DNA from: Candidatus Desulfatibia vada
Lineage (GTDB): Bacteria; Desulfobacterota; Desulfobacteria; Desulfobacterales; UBA11574
Assembly: GCA_014383215.1 (NCBI GenBank)
Contig: JACNIG010000447.1
Span: 1 to 39,819, forward strand
Reading direction: 5' to 3'
Length of the DNA: 39,819 nucleotides
The position numbers and the translations under genes are program-made. Below the pieces are notes generated by a model. That model was given only the letters and a program-made list of their open reading frames with translations. It searched no databases and was not told where the DNA came from. Below, in pieces: positions 18,721-27,229 of this stretch. Numbering within the stretch: position 1 is the stretch's first letter; each line of letters opens with the position of its first letter.

Positions 18721-18778
18721 ATTCCTCGCAGCCCCGATTAGCGGGATCTTTGTTGCGCTACGACAAGCTGCGGGGAAT
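18721..18778. repeat. GC-rich hairpin element (family member 1)
   Basis: ATTCCTCGCAGC (18721-18732) pairs with GCTGCGGGGAAT (18767-18778) in a 12-bp stem with one T-G wobble. The loop holds a smaller CCCG-ATTA-GCGGG hairpin. It lies after trpB2 and may end its transcript. The 3' half is similar to a hairpin at about 28600-28635 (shared GTTGCG-TnCGA-AA...GCGG-G-ATTCA), which suggests a dispersed repeat family. Confidence 0.6.
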
Positions 18779-18827
18779 TCATATTTTAAAATATCCGAGC
18801 CAGTTCTTTAAAAGTTCGGGTTAGACA

Positions 18828-19103
18828 ATGGATGAAAATAAAGACCATCTTGAGCAACGATGCCCCCGTTTAGGCGGCCAGGTTTCATTTGGCTACTGTC
18901 GAATGGGCACTGACGACGGTTCGGCTTGTTGGAAGATTTTTGACTGCTGGTGGGAATACTTCGATGTTGTCGAATATTTGAAAAAACACCTGCCTGAGGA
19001 ACAGTTTAACGCTCTTGCAAGTGCCAGGCCCCAGCCCAAGATGGCAAGCCTTGTTGATTTGATTCAGCAGGCAAAAAAGCGCACGGCCGCAGGCGATGGT
19101 TGA
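18828..19103 (+). CDS. Conserved small four-cysteine protein of unknown function
   Basis: A 91-residue protein that I do not recognise by function. The N-terminal half has four cysteines (C12, C24, C34, C40) in 'RCPRLGGQVSFGYCR' and 'GSACWKIFDCWWEYFDVVEY', a spacing suited to a metal site or two disulfides. The aromatic cluster WKIFDCWWEYF is striking. The C-terminal half is helical and charged. Similar short proteins occur in Desulfobacterota genomes, as far as I recall, with no assigned role. The ATG at 18828 has no strong ribosome binding site. It follows trpB2 after a hairpin and could share its transcript. Confidence 0.65.
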   Translation: MDENKDHLEQRCPRLGGQVSFGYCRMGTDDGSACWKIFDCWWEYFDVVEYLKKHLPEEQFNALASARPQPKMASLVDLIQQAKKRTAAGDG

Positions 19104-19450
19104 TGAATTTTAATTTTAGGAATTTTCTTTTTTTAAGTCCCGTTCTAAGGGGGACGTTGTATAAATCGCAAATTCCAAGCACCCCGCCAAAAAGACGGCG
19201 GGCAGGCAGATTACAAATAAATTCCAAATTCCAATATTCAATCGTTCGACCTAGAGGCTCTCGACAGGTGACCAAACCTTCCAGACCGAGATAATGTTTG
19301 GATTTTTGAATTTCGGTTATTGTAATTTGTTTGATATTTGTTATTTGGAATTTGGAATTTAACTTACTACACTTTAGATAGGTGCGCCCCTATGGGGTGA
19401 AATCAAAGCCTGGTCCTCTGGGTCAGGATTCTTTACTATGGGAGGTTATC
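19104..19450. repeat. Gene-free stretch with a word-iterated palindrome (AAATTCC words)
   Basis: This gap contains AAATTCCAAATTCCAA at 19219-19234 and its exact complement TTGGAATTTGGAATTT at 19345-19360, plus a single AAATTCCAA near 19169. The flanks carry further variants (ATTTGTTTGATATTTG). A separate GC-rich hairpin, CCCGCC...GGCGGG, lies at about 19183-19202. The build is the same as the other word-iterated elements here: a short word repeated in one arm and its complement in the other. No coding frame is convincing. Confidence 0.65.
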
Positions 19451-20080
19451 TTGATTATCAAAGAACTTGTTGTTGGACCGCTGATGTCAAATTGTTTTAT
19501 TTGCGGGTGTGACAAAACAAAAGAAGCGGTCGTAATTGATCCCGGCGGTGATACCGATAAAATCCTGTTGTTGTTGGCCGATTCAAATTTAAAGGTAAAG
19601 TATATCATCAATACTCATGGCCACTTCGACCATGTCAGCGGCAACGGCAAAATGAAGGATGTGACCGCTGCCGACATTTTGATCCATCCCCTTGATGCTG
19701 ACATGCTGGGTATGCTTTCTTCCAACGCCGCTATTTTTGGAATTTCAGTGGAAAATTCTCCACCGTGTGATCGCACTATAGAAGAGGGTGATAAGATTTC
19801 CTTTGGAGAGATTACTTTAGAAGTTATTCATACCCCCGGGCATACTCCGGGCGGTATCTCCCTTTTTACGAATGGGATTGTTTTTGTGGGAGATACGCTC
19901 TTTGCCGGCTCCATTGGACGCACTGATTTCCCCGGCGGTGATTTTGACACCTTAGTATCGAGCGTACAGAACAAACTCTTTAAAATGGACGACGACGTTA
20001 GGGTTCTTTCAGGACACGGTCCCGAAACGACAATCGACAGGGAAAAGCGCTTTAACCCTTTTGTAGGACAATTTTCATAA
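19451..20080 (+). CDS. Metallo-beta-lactamase-fold hydrolase, glyoxalase II-like
   Basis: A 209-residue MBL-fold hydrolase. Metal ligands are visible in 'NTHGHFDHVSG' (HxHxDH), 'HTPGHTPGGISLF', 'FVGDTLFAGSIGRTDFPGG' and 'LSGHGPETTI'. This matches small glyoxalase II-like hydrolases (YcbL/GloB2 type) acting on thioesters or similar; the substrate is not known. The start is TTG 19451, five bases after GGAGG (19441-19445); the reading frame is open further upstream but has no signal there. It is convergent with the next gene, sharing a bidirectional terminator. Confidence 0.9.
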   Translation: MIIKELVVGPLMSNCFICGCDKTKEAVVIDPGGDTDKILLLLADSNLKVKYIINTHGHFDHVSGNGKMKDVTAADILIHPLDADMLGMLSSNAAIFGISVENSPPCDRTIEEGDKISFGEITLEVIHTPGHTPGGISLFTNGIVFVGDTLFAGSIGRTDFPGGDFDTLVSSVQNKLFKMDDDVRVLSGHGPETTIDREKRFNPFVGQFS

Positions 20081-20099
20081 AATCGTTTCGCGGTTTTAT
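20077..20099. terminator. Bidirectional terminator between convergent genes
   Basis: ATAAAATCG, the five-base loop TTTCG and CGGTTTTAT form a nine-base-pair stem with one T-G wobble, with T-runs on each strand. It spans the stop codon of the MBL gene and reaches the stop of the convergent gene at 20099-20101. Similar ATAAAATCG-type palindromes occur near 28513 and 37586. Confidence 0.6.
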
Positions 20100-20533
20100 C
20101 AGAATGCGCCAATCTGGCAGGGCTTAATCTTTACTTTCAGGGTTTCGCAGGCGCCGCCGACAGCCATCTTACGGATGCTAAAACGTGATGCGATTTCCCA
20201 GGCACTTTTGCACGGCAGCTGTTCATTGATTAGAGCCTCTGAAATAGCATTTTTTAAGTCCGAGTCTACCTGAGTATGAGGCGTTATCATCTTTTTCTTG
20301 GGATAATAACCGAACAAACCCAACTGGCATTTAACAAGGCTGAAATTAATAAGATCGGCGGTCATTCCGACCAGACCGGCTGCAATTCCAAGATCTTGTG
20401 CAATCTCAAAGGCAACGGCACAGGGGAGTGCATTGTTTTTGGCATGTTTTAAAATTTCGGCCTGAATCAGACTGTCCGGTTTTGCATGGGGCCCGTGTTT
20501 TTCTGCAAATTTTTTGCTTCTCCTACGTGTCAT
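20099..20533 (-). CDS. Internally duplicated protein of unknown function (LPC / KxCQxGxF repeats)
   Basis: A 144-residue protein built from two copies of a unit of about 50 residues, offset by 70. The first has LPC at 36-38, 'AFEIAQDLGI' and ends 'KCQLGLF' (68-74). The second has LPC at 106-108, 'AWEIASRFSI' and ends 'KPCQIGAF' (137-144). Each copy carries one LPC cysteine and one CQ cysteine; the second has an extra C129. The helix-turn-helix-like middle (A-x-EIA...GI...VG) could be DNA-binding, but this is a guess. I do not recognise the family. AAGGGA lies about ten bases before the ATG. It stands alone upstream of two large inverted repeats. Confidence 0.7.
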   Translation of the reverse strand: MTRRRSKKFAEKHGPHAKPDSLIQAEILKHAKNNALPCAVAFEIAQDLGIAAGLVGMTADLINFSLVKCQLGLFGYYPKKKMITPHTQVDSDLKNAISEALINEQLPCKSAWEIASRFSIRKMAVGGACETLKVKIKPCQIGAF

Positions 20534-20594
20534 TTTTATATCCCTTTCTTACATGAAGTATTTTCAGGTAACTTCTCAATAACCTCGGGGAAAA

Positions 20595-20780
20595 GGGCTT
20601 CAGGGTTTTTCAAAAAAGGTGATATCCTGGTCGTCTGCCATGGCATCTCACGGTGACCAAATATTTATGATTGCTGCCGAAACGTTTTACAACTTCTCGA
20701 ATAATTTGACAAATCATAAATATTGGGTCACCCTTAGACAGCGTAGTTGATAGCGCCTTTTTTGAAAAATTCTGAAGCCC
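20595..20780. repeat. Long inverted repeat A (186 bp)
   Basis: The ends pair over 25 bases with two mismatches (20595-20619 with 20756-20780; GGGCTTCAG...TTTTTCAAAAAAGG). Inside, 20652-20672 pairs with 20712-20732 over 21 bases with one mismatch (GGTGACC, then AATATTTATGATT). The arms between these blocks have diverged, leaving internal loops. There is no coding frame. The element could be a remnant mobile hairpin (MITE-like) or a structured RNA. Confidence 0.85.
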
Positions 20781-20947
20781 GACGATTTTCTAAACTCTAA
20801 CTTATTGATAAGTTACATTTTTAGGCGATAACGCTTTGATTATAAAGTGTTTTTAACAGACATCCTTTTGCCCGTCAACCCTTCTGTTTGGTTAATTTAT
20901 AATTTACTTTTTCGCTGCTCCAGCCGTGTTCAATTTTACTTCAATTG

Positions 20948-21262
20948 TATATACTCAAGTTTCGCACCCCATACTCTAACGATGCTCTTTACTCGTAAAG
21001 GTTGGATGGTGTTTTTTAAAAGGTAAAATATCTCGACAACTGCGCAAAAAGTTATGTTCTCACAATCCAACCAGGCCAGGCGCAACGACAGCGTTTATCG
21101 AAGTTTTGTATTCTATTCAGTATGATAAAATGATATTTTATATCTAGGCGCCGTCAACAAAGCGAAAACGCTCTGTTTATATTTTGCCTTTTAAAAAATA
21201 TCATCCAACCCTTGGCCGCTAAGGATTTTCATATAAATCAGGGTGCGAAACTTGAGTATATA
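20948..21262. repeat. Long inverted repeat B (315 bp)
   Basis: The terminal 22 bases are perfect inverted repeats (20948-20969 and 21241-21262; TATATACTCAAGTTTCGCAC...). An inner block of 32 bases (21000-21031 and 21179-21210; GGTTGGATG...TTTTTTAAAAGG) pairs with three mismatches. A central region of about 147 bases holds a small AGCG-AAAA-CGCT hairpin. The ends begin and finish with TATATA. There is no coding frame. It lies 90 bp before ispG, so that gene's promoter is either beyond or within the element. Confidence 0.87.
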
Positions 21263-21350
21263 GTTAAGGTTTCTCTTGAACAAAAGGTGGCTGTTTGCTA
21301 TTTATATAGGTTCCGGCTGTCATAGCCCTAATATTTAATGAAAAAAACAT

Positions 21351-22430
21351 ATGTCTTTTTTGATAAAACGAAAAAAAACACTTCAAATCAAAGTCGGGAA
21401 TGTTAAAATCGGCGGTATGGCTCCGATTGCCGTCCAGTCCATGACCAACACACGTACTCAAGATGTCGCCGCGACGGTATCACAAACAAAGCGTCTTGAA
21501 AAAGCAGGATGTGAAATTGTCAGAGTGGCTGTCCCCGACCAGGAAGCTGCTGAAGCAATCTCTTCGATAAAGGATCAGATTTCAATCCCTTTGATCGCCG
21601 ATATACATTTTGACTACCGCCTGGCCATCTCCGCAGCCAGGGCGGGTGCTGACGGTCTTAGAATCAACCCCGGGAATATAGGAAGCAAACAAAAAGTAAA
21701 AGCTGTTGTTGATATCGCCACCGAGTTTAATATACCGATTCGCATCGGTGTTAATTCAGGCTCCCTTGAAAAGGATATCCTGAAAAAATACGGCGGCACA
21801 TGTGCCCAAGCAATGGTGGAAAGTGCCTTGCGACATATCGAACTCTTAAAGTCATTCGATTTTCACAACATTAAGGTTTCAATAAAGGCATCTGATGTTC
21901 ATCGCACCATAGATGCTTTCCGGCTGTTTGCATCAAAAACCGACCTTCCGCTACATGTGGGGGTAACCGAAGCCGGAGCCCTTTACCCCGGAATCGTTAA
22001 ATCCTCCCTCGGTATTGGAATGCTCCTTGCAGAGGGTATCGGCGACACCATTCGCGTCTCTTTGACCCGCGATCCGGTTGAAGAGGTGCGGGTCGGCTAC
22101 GAAATTCTCAGGGCGCTCGGTATTAGGCAACGTGGGCCCGAAATTATTTCCTGCCCCACCTGCGGCCGTTGTAATATCGATCTGATTGATATCGTTGAGC
22201 AGGTTGAAAAGAGTCTATTACTAAATCCGTTGCCGCTCAAGCTTGCCATTATGGGCTGCGTGGTAAACGGTCCGGGAGAAGCCAAAGAGGCCGATATCGG
22301 TATAGCCGGCGGTGATGGTACCGGGATACTTTTCAAAAAAGGAAAAGTGATCAAAAAGTTTCCCCAGGAGAAACTCGTCGAGGTATTACTAAAAGAGGTC
22401 GCTAAATACGAAAAAGATACGACCATATAA
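21351..22430 (+). CDS. ispG: 4-hydroxy-3-methylbut-2-en-1-yl diphosphate synthase (IspG/GcpE)
   Basis: A 359-residue iron-sulfur enzyme of the MEP isoprenoid pathway that reduces methylerythritol cyclodiphosphate to HMBPP. The N-terminal TIM barrel shows 'IAVQSMTNTRTQDV', 'ADIHFDYRLAISAARAGADG' and 'RINPGNIG'. The [4Fe-4S] ligands are in 'ISCPTCGRCNIDL' and 'IMGCVVNGPGEAKEADIGIA'. It is the compact bacterial form. The ATG at 21351 has no clear ribosome binding site. It starts the ispG-proS-relA run on the plus strand. Confidence 0.96.
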   Translation: MSFLIKRKKTLQIKVGNVKIGGMAPIAVQSMTNTRTQDVAATVSQTKRLEKAGCEIVRVAVPDQEAAEAISSIKDQISIPLIADIHFDYRLAISAARAGADGLRINPGNIGSKQKVKAVVDIATEFNIPIRIGVNSGSLEKDILKKYGGTCAQAMVESALRHIELLKSFDFHNIKVSIKASDVHRTIDAFRLFASKTDLPLHVGVTEAGALYPGIVKSSLGIGMLLAEGIGDTIRVSLTRDPVEEVRVGYEILRALGIRQRGPEIISCPTCGRCNIDLIDIVEQVEKSLLLNPLPLKLAIMGCVVNGPGEAKEADIGIAGGDGTGILFKKGKVIKKFPQEKLVEVLLKEVAKYEKDTTI

Positions 22431-22448
22431 AATTAAAAAGGAAGGTAC

Positions 22449-23969
22449 ATGGCAAAATCGACAAAAACTGCGATTACTCCGACAAGGGCCCAAGATTATC
22501 CGGAATGGTATCAGCAGGTGGTGAAAGCCTCGGATATGGCGGAAAGGTCGCCGGTCAGAGGCTGTATGGTTATAAAGCCGTGGGGCTACGCTCTATGGGA
22601 AAACATTGTGGGCGTGCTCGACGGCATGTTCAAAGCAACCGGGGTTAAAAATGCATATTTCCCTCTTTTTATTCCCCTCTCTTTTCTAGAAAAAGAGGCC
22701 GAGCATGTCGAAGGTTTTGCCAAAGAATGTGCGGTTGTTACCCACCACAGGCTCGAAAAAGGAGCCGACGGCGGCCTTGTGCCGGCAGGGAAGCTCACCG
22801 AGCCCTTGATTGTGCGCCCTACCTCCGAGACGATTATCGGAGACTCTTTTTCCAAGTGGGTCAGCAGCTATCGTGATCTCCCGATACTGATCAACCAATG
22901 GGCCAATGTGGTCAGATGGGAGATGCGAACCCGTCTCTTTTTAAGGACAACTGAATTTTTGTGGCAAGAAGGGCATACCGCCCATGCTTCGGCCCAAGAA
23001 GCCATAGAACGTACACAAATGATGCTTGACGTTTATGCCCGCCTGGCAGAAGAGTATCTGGCCATGCCGGTTATCAAGGGTAGAAAAACAGCAGCAGAAA
23101 GATTTCCCGGAGCGGTCGATACCTTGTGCATTGAAGCCATGATGCAGGACAGGAAAGGGCTTCAAGCCGGTACCTCGCACTTTTTGGGGCAGAATTTTGC
23201 CAGGGCCTCTGATATCATATTCCAATCCGCCCAGGAGACAGAGGAGTATGCCTGGACAACCTCATGGGGCTCATCCACCCGTCTTATCGGGGGCCTTGTC
23301 ATGACGCACGGTGATGACGACGGTATCATACTGCCGCCGAAAGTGGCATCCTCCCATGTGGTTCTAATGCCCATTACCAGAAAGGCAAAGGATAAAATGG
23401 ATGTAATGACGTTTACCGAAAGCCTGGCCAATGAACTGAAAGAAAAAAAATATCATAACCGCCAACTTGAAGTGGAGATTGACGACCGGGATATAGGCGG
23501 TGCCAGAGGATGGGAGTGGATCAAAAAAGGGATACCGCTGCGTGTTGAAATCGGCCCCAGAGACATTGCCGAGAATTCCGTATTTGTCGCCAGAAGAGAT
23601 AAAGGACATCAAGAAAAAGCGTCATTAAAAAGAGATTATTTTGTTGGAACAATAACCAATCTTTTGGACGAAATGCAGCAGAATCTTTTTGAGCGTGCCC
23701 TGTCGTTCAGAAAAACACATACCGTAATCATTGAAAACCGGGATGATTTTTATGATTTCTTTACGCCGCAAGATATGGAGAAACATGAAATTCATGGTGG
23801 TTTTGCGTTATCCGGTTGGTGCGGGGCGCAGGAATGTGAATCAAAAATAAAAGAAGATTTAAGTGTTACTATCCGGTGCATCCCTTTTGATGATGAGACC
23901 CCCAAAGGCGAATGCATCTGCTGCCGCAAGCCCGGCGACACCCGGGCAGTATTTGCCAAGGCATATTAA
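22449..23969 (+). CDS. proS: Prolyl-tRNA synthetase, archaeal/eukaryote type (ProS type 3)
   Basis: A 506-residue class II synthetase that charges tRNA-Pro. It is the short form without the editing insertion of the E. coli enzyme: 'MVIKPWGYALWENI', 'YFPLFIPLSFL', 'LIVRPTSETIIG' (motif 2 region), 'INQWANVVRWEMRTRLFLR', 'WQEGHTAHAS' and 'GLVMTHGDDDG' (motif 3 region). The C-terminal zinc-binding-type domain has cysteines in 'GWCGAQECESKI' and 'GECICCRKPG'. Archaeal-type ProRS is scattered among bacteria, and trans-editing factors then handle mischarging; none is nearby. AAGGAAGG precedes the ATG, and relA follows after three bases. Confidence 0.96.
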   Translation: MAKSTKTAITPTRAQDYPEWYQQVVKASDMAERSPVRGCMVIKPWGYALWENIVGVLDGMFKATGVKNAYFPLFIPLSFLEKEAEHVEGFAKECAVVTHHRLEKGADGGLVPAGKLTEPLIVRPTSETIIGDSFSKWVSSYRDLPILINQWANVVRWEMRTRLFLRTTEFLWQEGHTAHASAQEAIERTQMMLDVYARLAEEYLAMPVIKGRKTAAERFPGAVDTLCIEAMMQDRKGLQAGTSHFLGQNFARASDIIFQSAQETEEYAWTTSWGSSTRLIGGLVMTHGDDDGIILPPKVASSHVVLMPITRKAKDKMDVMTFTESLANELKEKKYHNRQLEVEIDDRDIGGARGWEWIKKGIPLRVEIGPRDIAENSVFVARRDKGHQEKASLKRDYFVGTITNLLDEMQQNLFERALSFRKTHTVIIENRDDFYDFFTPQDMEKHEIHGGFALSGWCGAQECESKIKEDLSVTIRCIPFDDETPKGECICCRKPGDTRAVFAKAY

Positions 23970-23972
23970 TTT

Positions 23973-26117
23973 ATGATTCGTATCAACGACATACTTGACA
24001 AGGTTTCCAATTATAACCCGGAAGCGAATCTGGATATTATTGAACGTGCTTATATTTATTCGGCCAGAGTACATGAAGGCCAGATTCGATTATCCGGCGA
24101 ACCATATCTGTCTCACCCCCTTGAAGTAGCCGGCATTCTCGCCGATATGAAACTTGATGCCGTCAGTGTTGCCGCCGGGATACTCCACGACGTGATCGAA
24201 GACACCCATGCGACAGCCCAAGAAATAATGGAAATATTCGGAGAGGAAATTACGCATATCGTCAACGGAGTAACCAAACTGAGTGCCCTCTCCTTTGGCA
24301 GTTCCCAGGCCCGCCAGGCTGAAAATATCAGAAAGATGATCCTTGCCATGGCGGATGATATACGCGTCATCCTGATTAAGCTGGCTGACCGGCTCCACAA
24401 TATGGTGACGTTAAATTTTCATTCTGAAGACAAAAGATTGAAAATCGCCCAGGAAACCCTTGACATCTATGCGCCTATTGCTGCACGTCTCGGTATTTAC
24501 TGGATAAAAAAGGAACTTGAAGATACTTCTTTTATGTATCTCCAACCCGAGGAATATGCAAAAATCAAAGAATTTGTCAGTACCAACAGAGAAGAACGCG
24601 AAAAATATATTGAAACCGTTAAAAGTTTCATCGAAAAGAAAATGGATGAAGCCAATCTGAAATGCGAAGTTATGGGCAGATTCAAGTATTATTACAGTAT
24701 TTATCAGAAGATGATCAAACAGGGCCTGGCATTTGAAGAAGTATACGATATTATTGCTTTCAGGATAATTCTCGATACAATCCCCAAGAGCTATGAGGCA
24801 CTAGGAATCGTCCATTCTCTTTGGAAGCCGGTCCCTAAAAAATTCAAGGATTATATTGGAGTCCCCAAGCCCAACATGTATCAATCCCTCCACACAACAG
24901 TAATCGGTCCTTATGGTGAACGCATTGAAATTCAGATTCGGACCCGCGAAATGGATAAAGTCGCCAAATCCGGCATTGCTGCTCACTGGAGTTATAAAGA
25001 AGGTAAACGCTCTGATGAACAGATTAGAAAGACATTCGCCTGGATTCAAAACTTGGTCGAAAACCAGGAAAATATCGGGGATCCCGATGAGTTTTTAGAA
25101 AATGTTCGCATCGATCTCTTTCCGGATGAAGTTTACGTTTTTACGCCTCGCGGTGAAATAAAATCGGTTCCCCGGGGGGCTACGCCGGTTGATTTTGCCT
25201 ATTTAATCCATACGGAAGTAGGCAATCAGTGTGCCGGCGCCAAGGTAAGCGGGCGCATTGTCCCCTTGCAATATGAATTAAAAACCGGCGATACCGTTGA
25301 AATAATAACAAATAAAAAAGGACATCCCAGCAAAGATTGGCTTAATTTTGTCAAATCGGTAAAAGCGCGTTCCAGGATCAGACAATGGATCAAAACCGAG
25401 GAAAAAGAACGCAGCCTCACCTTGGGCCGGGAAATGTGTGAAAAGGCCTTCCGCAAAGATCGACTGAATTTTAATACACTTTTGAAATCAGAAGATATGG
25501 GGAAGGTTGTCGAATATTTCGGCTTTAAGACCATTGATGATCTGATAGCAAGCGTCGGTTACGGCAAAATTACCCCTCTGCAGATTATACGCAAAATCAC
25601 TCCCAAACCCGAGCCGGATGAAAAACATGAATCGATTTTAGAAAAAATTATCAGCCGGGTGCGCAAGAAAAAACCAAAAGCGGGCATCGTCGTAAAGGGG
25701 GTTGACGACATCCTGGTAAAGTTCGGCAAGTGCTGCCAGCCGGTTCCCGGAGATCCGATAACCGGCTATATCACCAGAGGTTATGGTGTTACCGTTCACC
25801 GCACCCGTTGTGTAAATGCTTTGAAAATGAGTCCCGAAAGACAGATCGATGTGCAGTGGAACCTGGATCTTGTCGATACATATCCGGTAAAAATACGTGT
25901 TCGTTCCTACGACAGGGTGGGAATGTTGGCGGATATTGCAGCTACTATCAGCAAAAACGGTGCCAATATTGTAAGTGCAAGTACAGAAACCCGGGAAAGC
26001 AAAATTGTCGACAGTTTTTTTACGATAGCGGTTGAAGATACCAATCATTTAAAAAAAGTTGTATCGGCAATCAGGAAGATAAGTAACATTCAGGAAGTAA
26101 AGCGGATTGACCGTTAG
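23973..26117 (+). CDS. Bifunctional (p)ppGpp synthetase/hydrolase, RelA/SpoT family
   Basis: A 714-residue stringent-response enzyme. The hydrolase HD domain is intact: 'EPYLSHPLEVAGIL', 'ILHDVIEDT' (H72-D73) and 'IKLADRLHNMVTL'. The synthetase domain has 'KFKDYIGVPKPNMYQSLHTT' (290-309); the basic xFKD form of that loop is typical of bifunctional Rel enzymes, not of synthetase-only RelA (acidic ExDD). TGS (about 392-452) and a C-terminal ACT domain (about 640-714: 'VKIRVRSYDRVGMLADIAAT') complete the regulatory half. With no second homolog visible in the window, it is probably the single Rel of this organism. It is three bases behind proS. Confidence 0.96.
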   Translation: MIRINDILDKVSNYNPEANLDIIERAYIYSARVHEGQIRLSGEPYLSHPLEVAGILADMKLDAVSVAAGILHDVIEDTHATAQEIMEIFGEEITHIVNGVTKLSALSFGSSQARQAENIRKMILAMADDIRVILIKLADRLHNMVTLNFHSEDKRLKIAQETLDIYAPIAARLGIYWIKKELEDTSFMYLQPEEYAKIKEFVSTNREEREKYIETVKSFIEKKMDEANLKCEVMGRFKYYYSIYQKMIKQGLAFEEVYDIIAFRIILDTIPKSYEALGIVHSLWKPVPKKFKDYIGVPKPNMYQSLHTTVIGPYGERIEIQIRTREMDKVAKSGIAAHWSYKEGKRSDEQIRKTFAWIQNLVENQENIGDPDEFLENVRIDLFPDEVYVFTPRGEIKSVPRGATPVDFAYLIHTEVGNQCAGAKVSGRIVPLQYELKTGDTVEIITNKKGHPSKDWLNFVKSVKARSRIRQWIKTEEKERSLTLGREMCEKAFRKDRLNFNTLLKSEDMGKVVEYFGFKTIDDLIASVGYGKITPLQIIRKITPKPEPDEKHESILEKIISRVRKKKPKAGIVVKGVDDILVKFGKCCQPVPGDPITGYITRGYGVTVHRTRCVNALKMSPERQIDVQWNLDLVDTYPVKIRVRSYDRVGMLADIAATISKNGANIVSASTETRESKIVDSFFTIAVEDTNHLKKVVSAIRKISNIQEVKRIDR

Positions 26118-26282
26118 ACTGCTACAGATACCAAAAATGGTCTTATTGGGAGCTTTTCACTTCTTTTACGAGATGATGATTGTCATGCGTAAACAGTCAT
26201 TTGTCACTTGTCATTAGTCATTTGCAAAAAGAGACCATTGCAAAACATCCCCTTTTACACCGTTTGAGCCAATATTGTAGAA

Positions 26283-26474
26283 TTAAGACGCTTTGACGAC
26301 GTGACCGGATTTTATACAACTGGTGCACACCTTCATCCGCTTGACCCTTCCGTTTTGAACCGCCCGCACTCGCTGAAGGTTTGGGTTAAAACGGCGTTTG
26401 TTTAAATTATGGGCATGACTTACGTTATGACCGGACATCGGTTTTTTCCCGCATATATCACACATCTTGGACAT
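26283..26474 (-). CDS. rpmB: 50S ribosomal protein L28
   Basis: A 63-residue ribosomal protein, '[20 protein letters not shown]' at its start, with the zinc-binding pairs C5/C8 and C49/C52 ('[10 protein letters not shown]'), so it is the zinc-containing form. The start is placed at the ATG at 26474, with GGAG nine bases upstream; an upstream in-frame ATG at 26489 includes that site and is less likely. The segment just upstream carries the dispersed word TTTTACGAATTCAT (26489-26502). The gene stands alone on the minus strand, about 100 bp after bamD. Confidence 0.96.
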   Translation of the reverse strand: MSKMCDICGKKPMSGHNVSHAHNLNKRRFNPNLQRVRAVQNGRVKRMKVCTSCIKSGHVVKAS

Positions 26475-26572
26475 GATTTGTTTCTCCATTTTACGAATTC
26501 ATTGATTCCGACTAAATCATACCTAAAGACGGAACCTGGTTGTTTACAATAATTTGTTTGGGGTGTAAAGAA

Positions 26573-27229
26573 TTATTTTACCGCTGTTTCTTTGAGCTTC
26601 TCCTCACACTGCATAATATATTGAAGCGCCTTTTGGTGCACACCTACATCCGGGTAGTTGGTAAGTACGTTTTTGAAACGCTGCAGGGCAGCTTTGTAGT
26701 GCTTGCTTTTGTAATAAAAAAGGCCCACATAGAAATCATGCCCGGCCAGGCTTTTTTGACAGTTTTTGATATTTTGTTCAGCCTTGATCGAATATGGATC
26801 GTTGGGGAACTGTTTTCTTAGACTCTCAAAAGTCTCTAAAGCCTTTTGGGCTGTGCTTTGGTCTCGGTCGACGGTATCGATACGTTCGAAATAACAGAGT
26901 CCGGTCTGGTAGATCACATAAGGTATCGCTTCGTTACGGGGATGCAGATTTTCAAAATCTTCATAAGCAGCGATGGCATCTTCGTACTCTTCCAAATGAT
27001 AATGAGCATCGCCGATTTTTAGTTCCGCAAGGATAGCGTATTGGCTGAATGGGTACCAGTCTTTCAGCTTTCCAAAAGATTCTATGGCGTCTTTGTAATC
27101 TTTGTCATTGTACTGCTCCATACCGTCATTTATTAGTTCCTGTGCGGTTTTTTCTTCCTCGGTTTGGAACCATGCACAGCCCGAATATGCAAACATTGCA
27201 ATCAGACCCAAGAGTACAAAACGTTTCAT
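26573..27229 (-). CDS. bamD: Outer membrane assembly lipoprotein BamD
   Basis: A 218-residue lipoprotein of the BAM complex that helps insert beta-barrel proteins into the outer membrane. Its signal peptide ends 'AYSGC', with C18 as the lipidated residue. Five TPR-like repeats follow: 'AQELINDGMEQYNDKDYKDA', 'AILAELKIGDAHYHLEEYED', 'VIYQTGLCYFERI', 'AEQNIKNCQKSL' and 'GLFYYKSKHYKAALQRFKNV'. The ATG overlaps the trxB stop as ATGA, so trxB and bamD are translationally coupled. The pairing with a thioredoxin system is a useful local hint of shared envelope stress needs, but that is inference. Confidence 0.94.
   Translation of the reverse strand: MKRFVLLGLIAMFAYSGCAWFQTEEEKTAQELINDGMEQYNDKDYKDAIESFGKLKDWYPFSQYAILAELKIGDAHYHLEEYEDAIAAYEDFENLHPRNEAIPYVIYQTGLCYFERIDTVDRDQSTAQKALETFESLRKQFPNDPYSIKAEQNIKNCQKSLAGHDFYVGLFYYKSKHYKAALQRFKNVLTNYPDVGVHQKALQYIMQCEEKLKETAVK

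Noticed and set aside
26192-26235. GTCATTTGTCACTTGTCATT-type word run after the relA/spoT gene, possibly another word-iterated element
   Set aside because: Only one arm is present; no complementary arm was found nearby, so a hairpin element is not supported.
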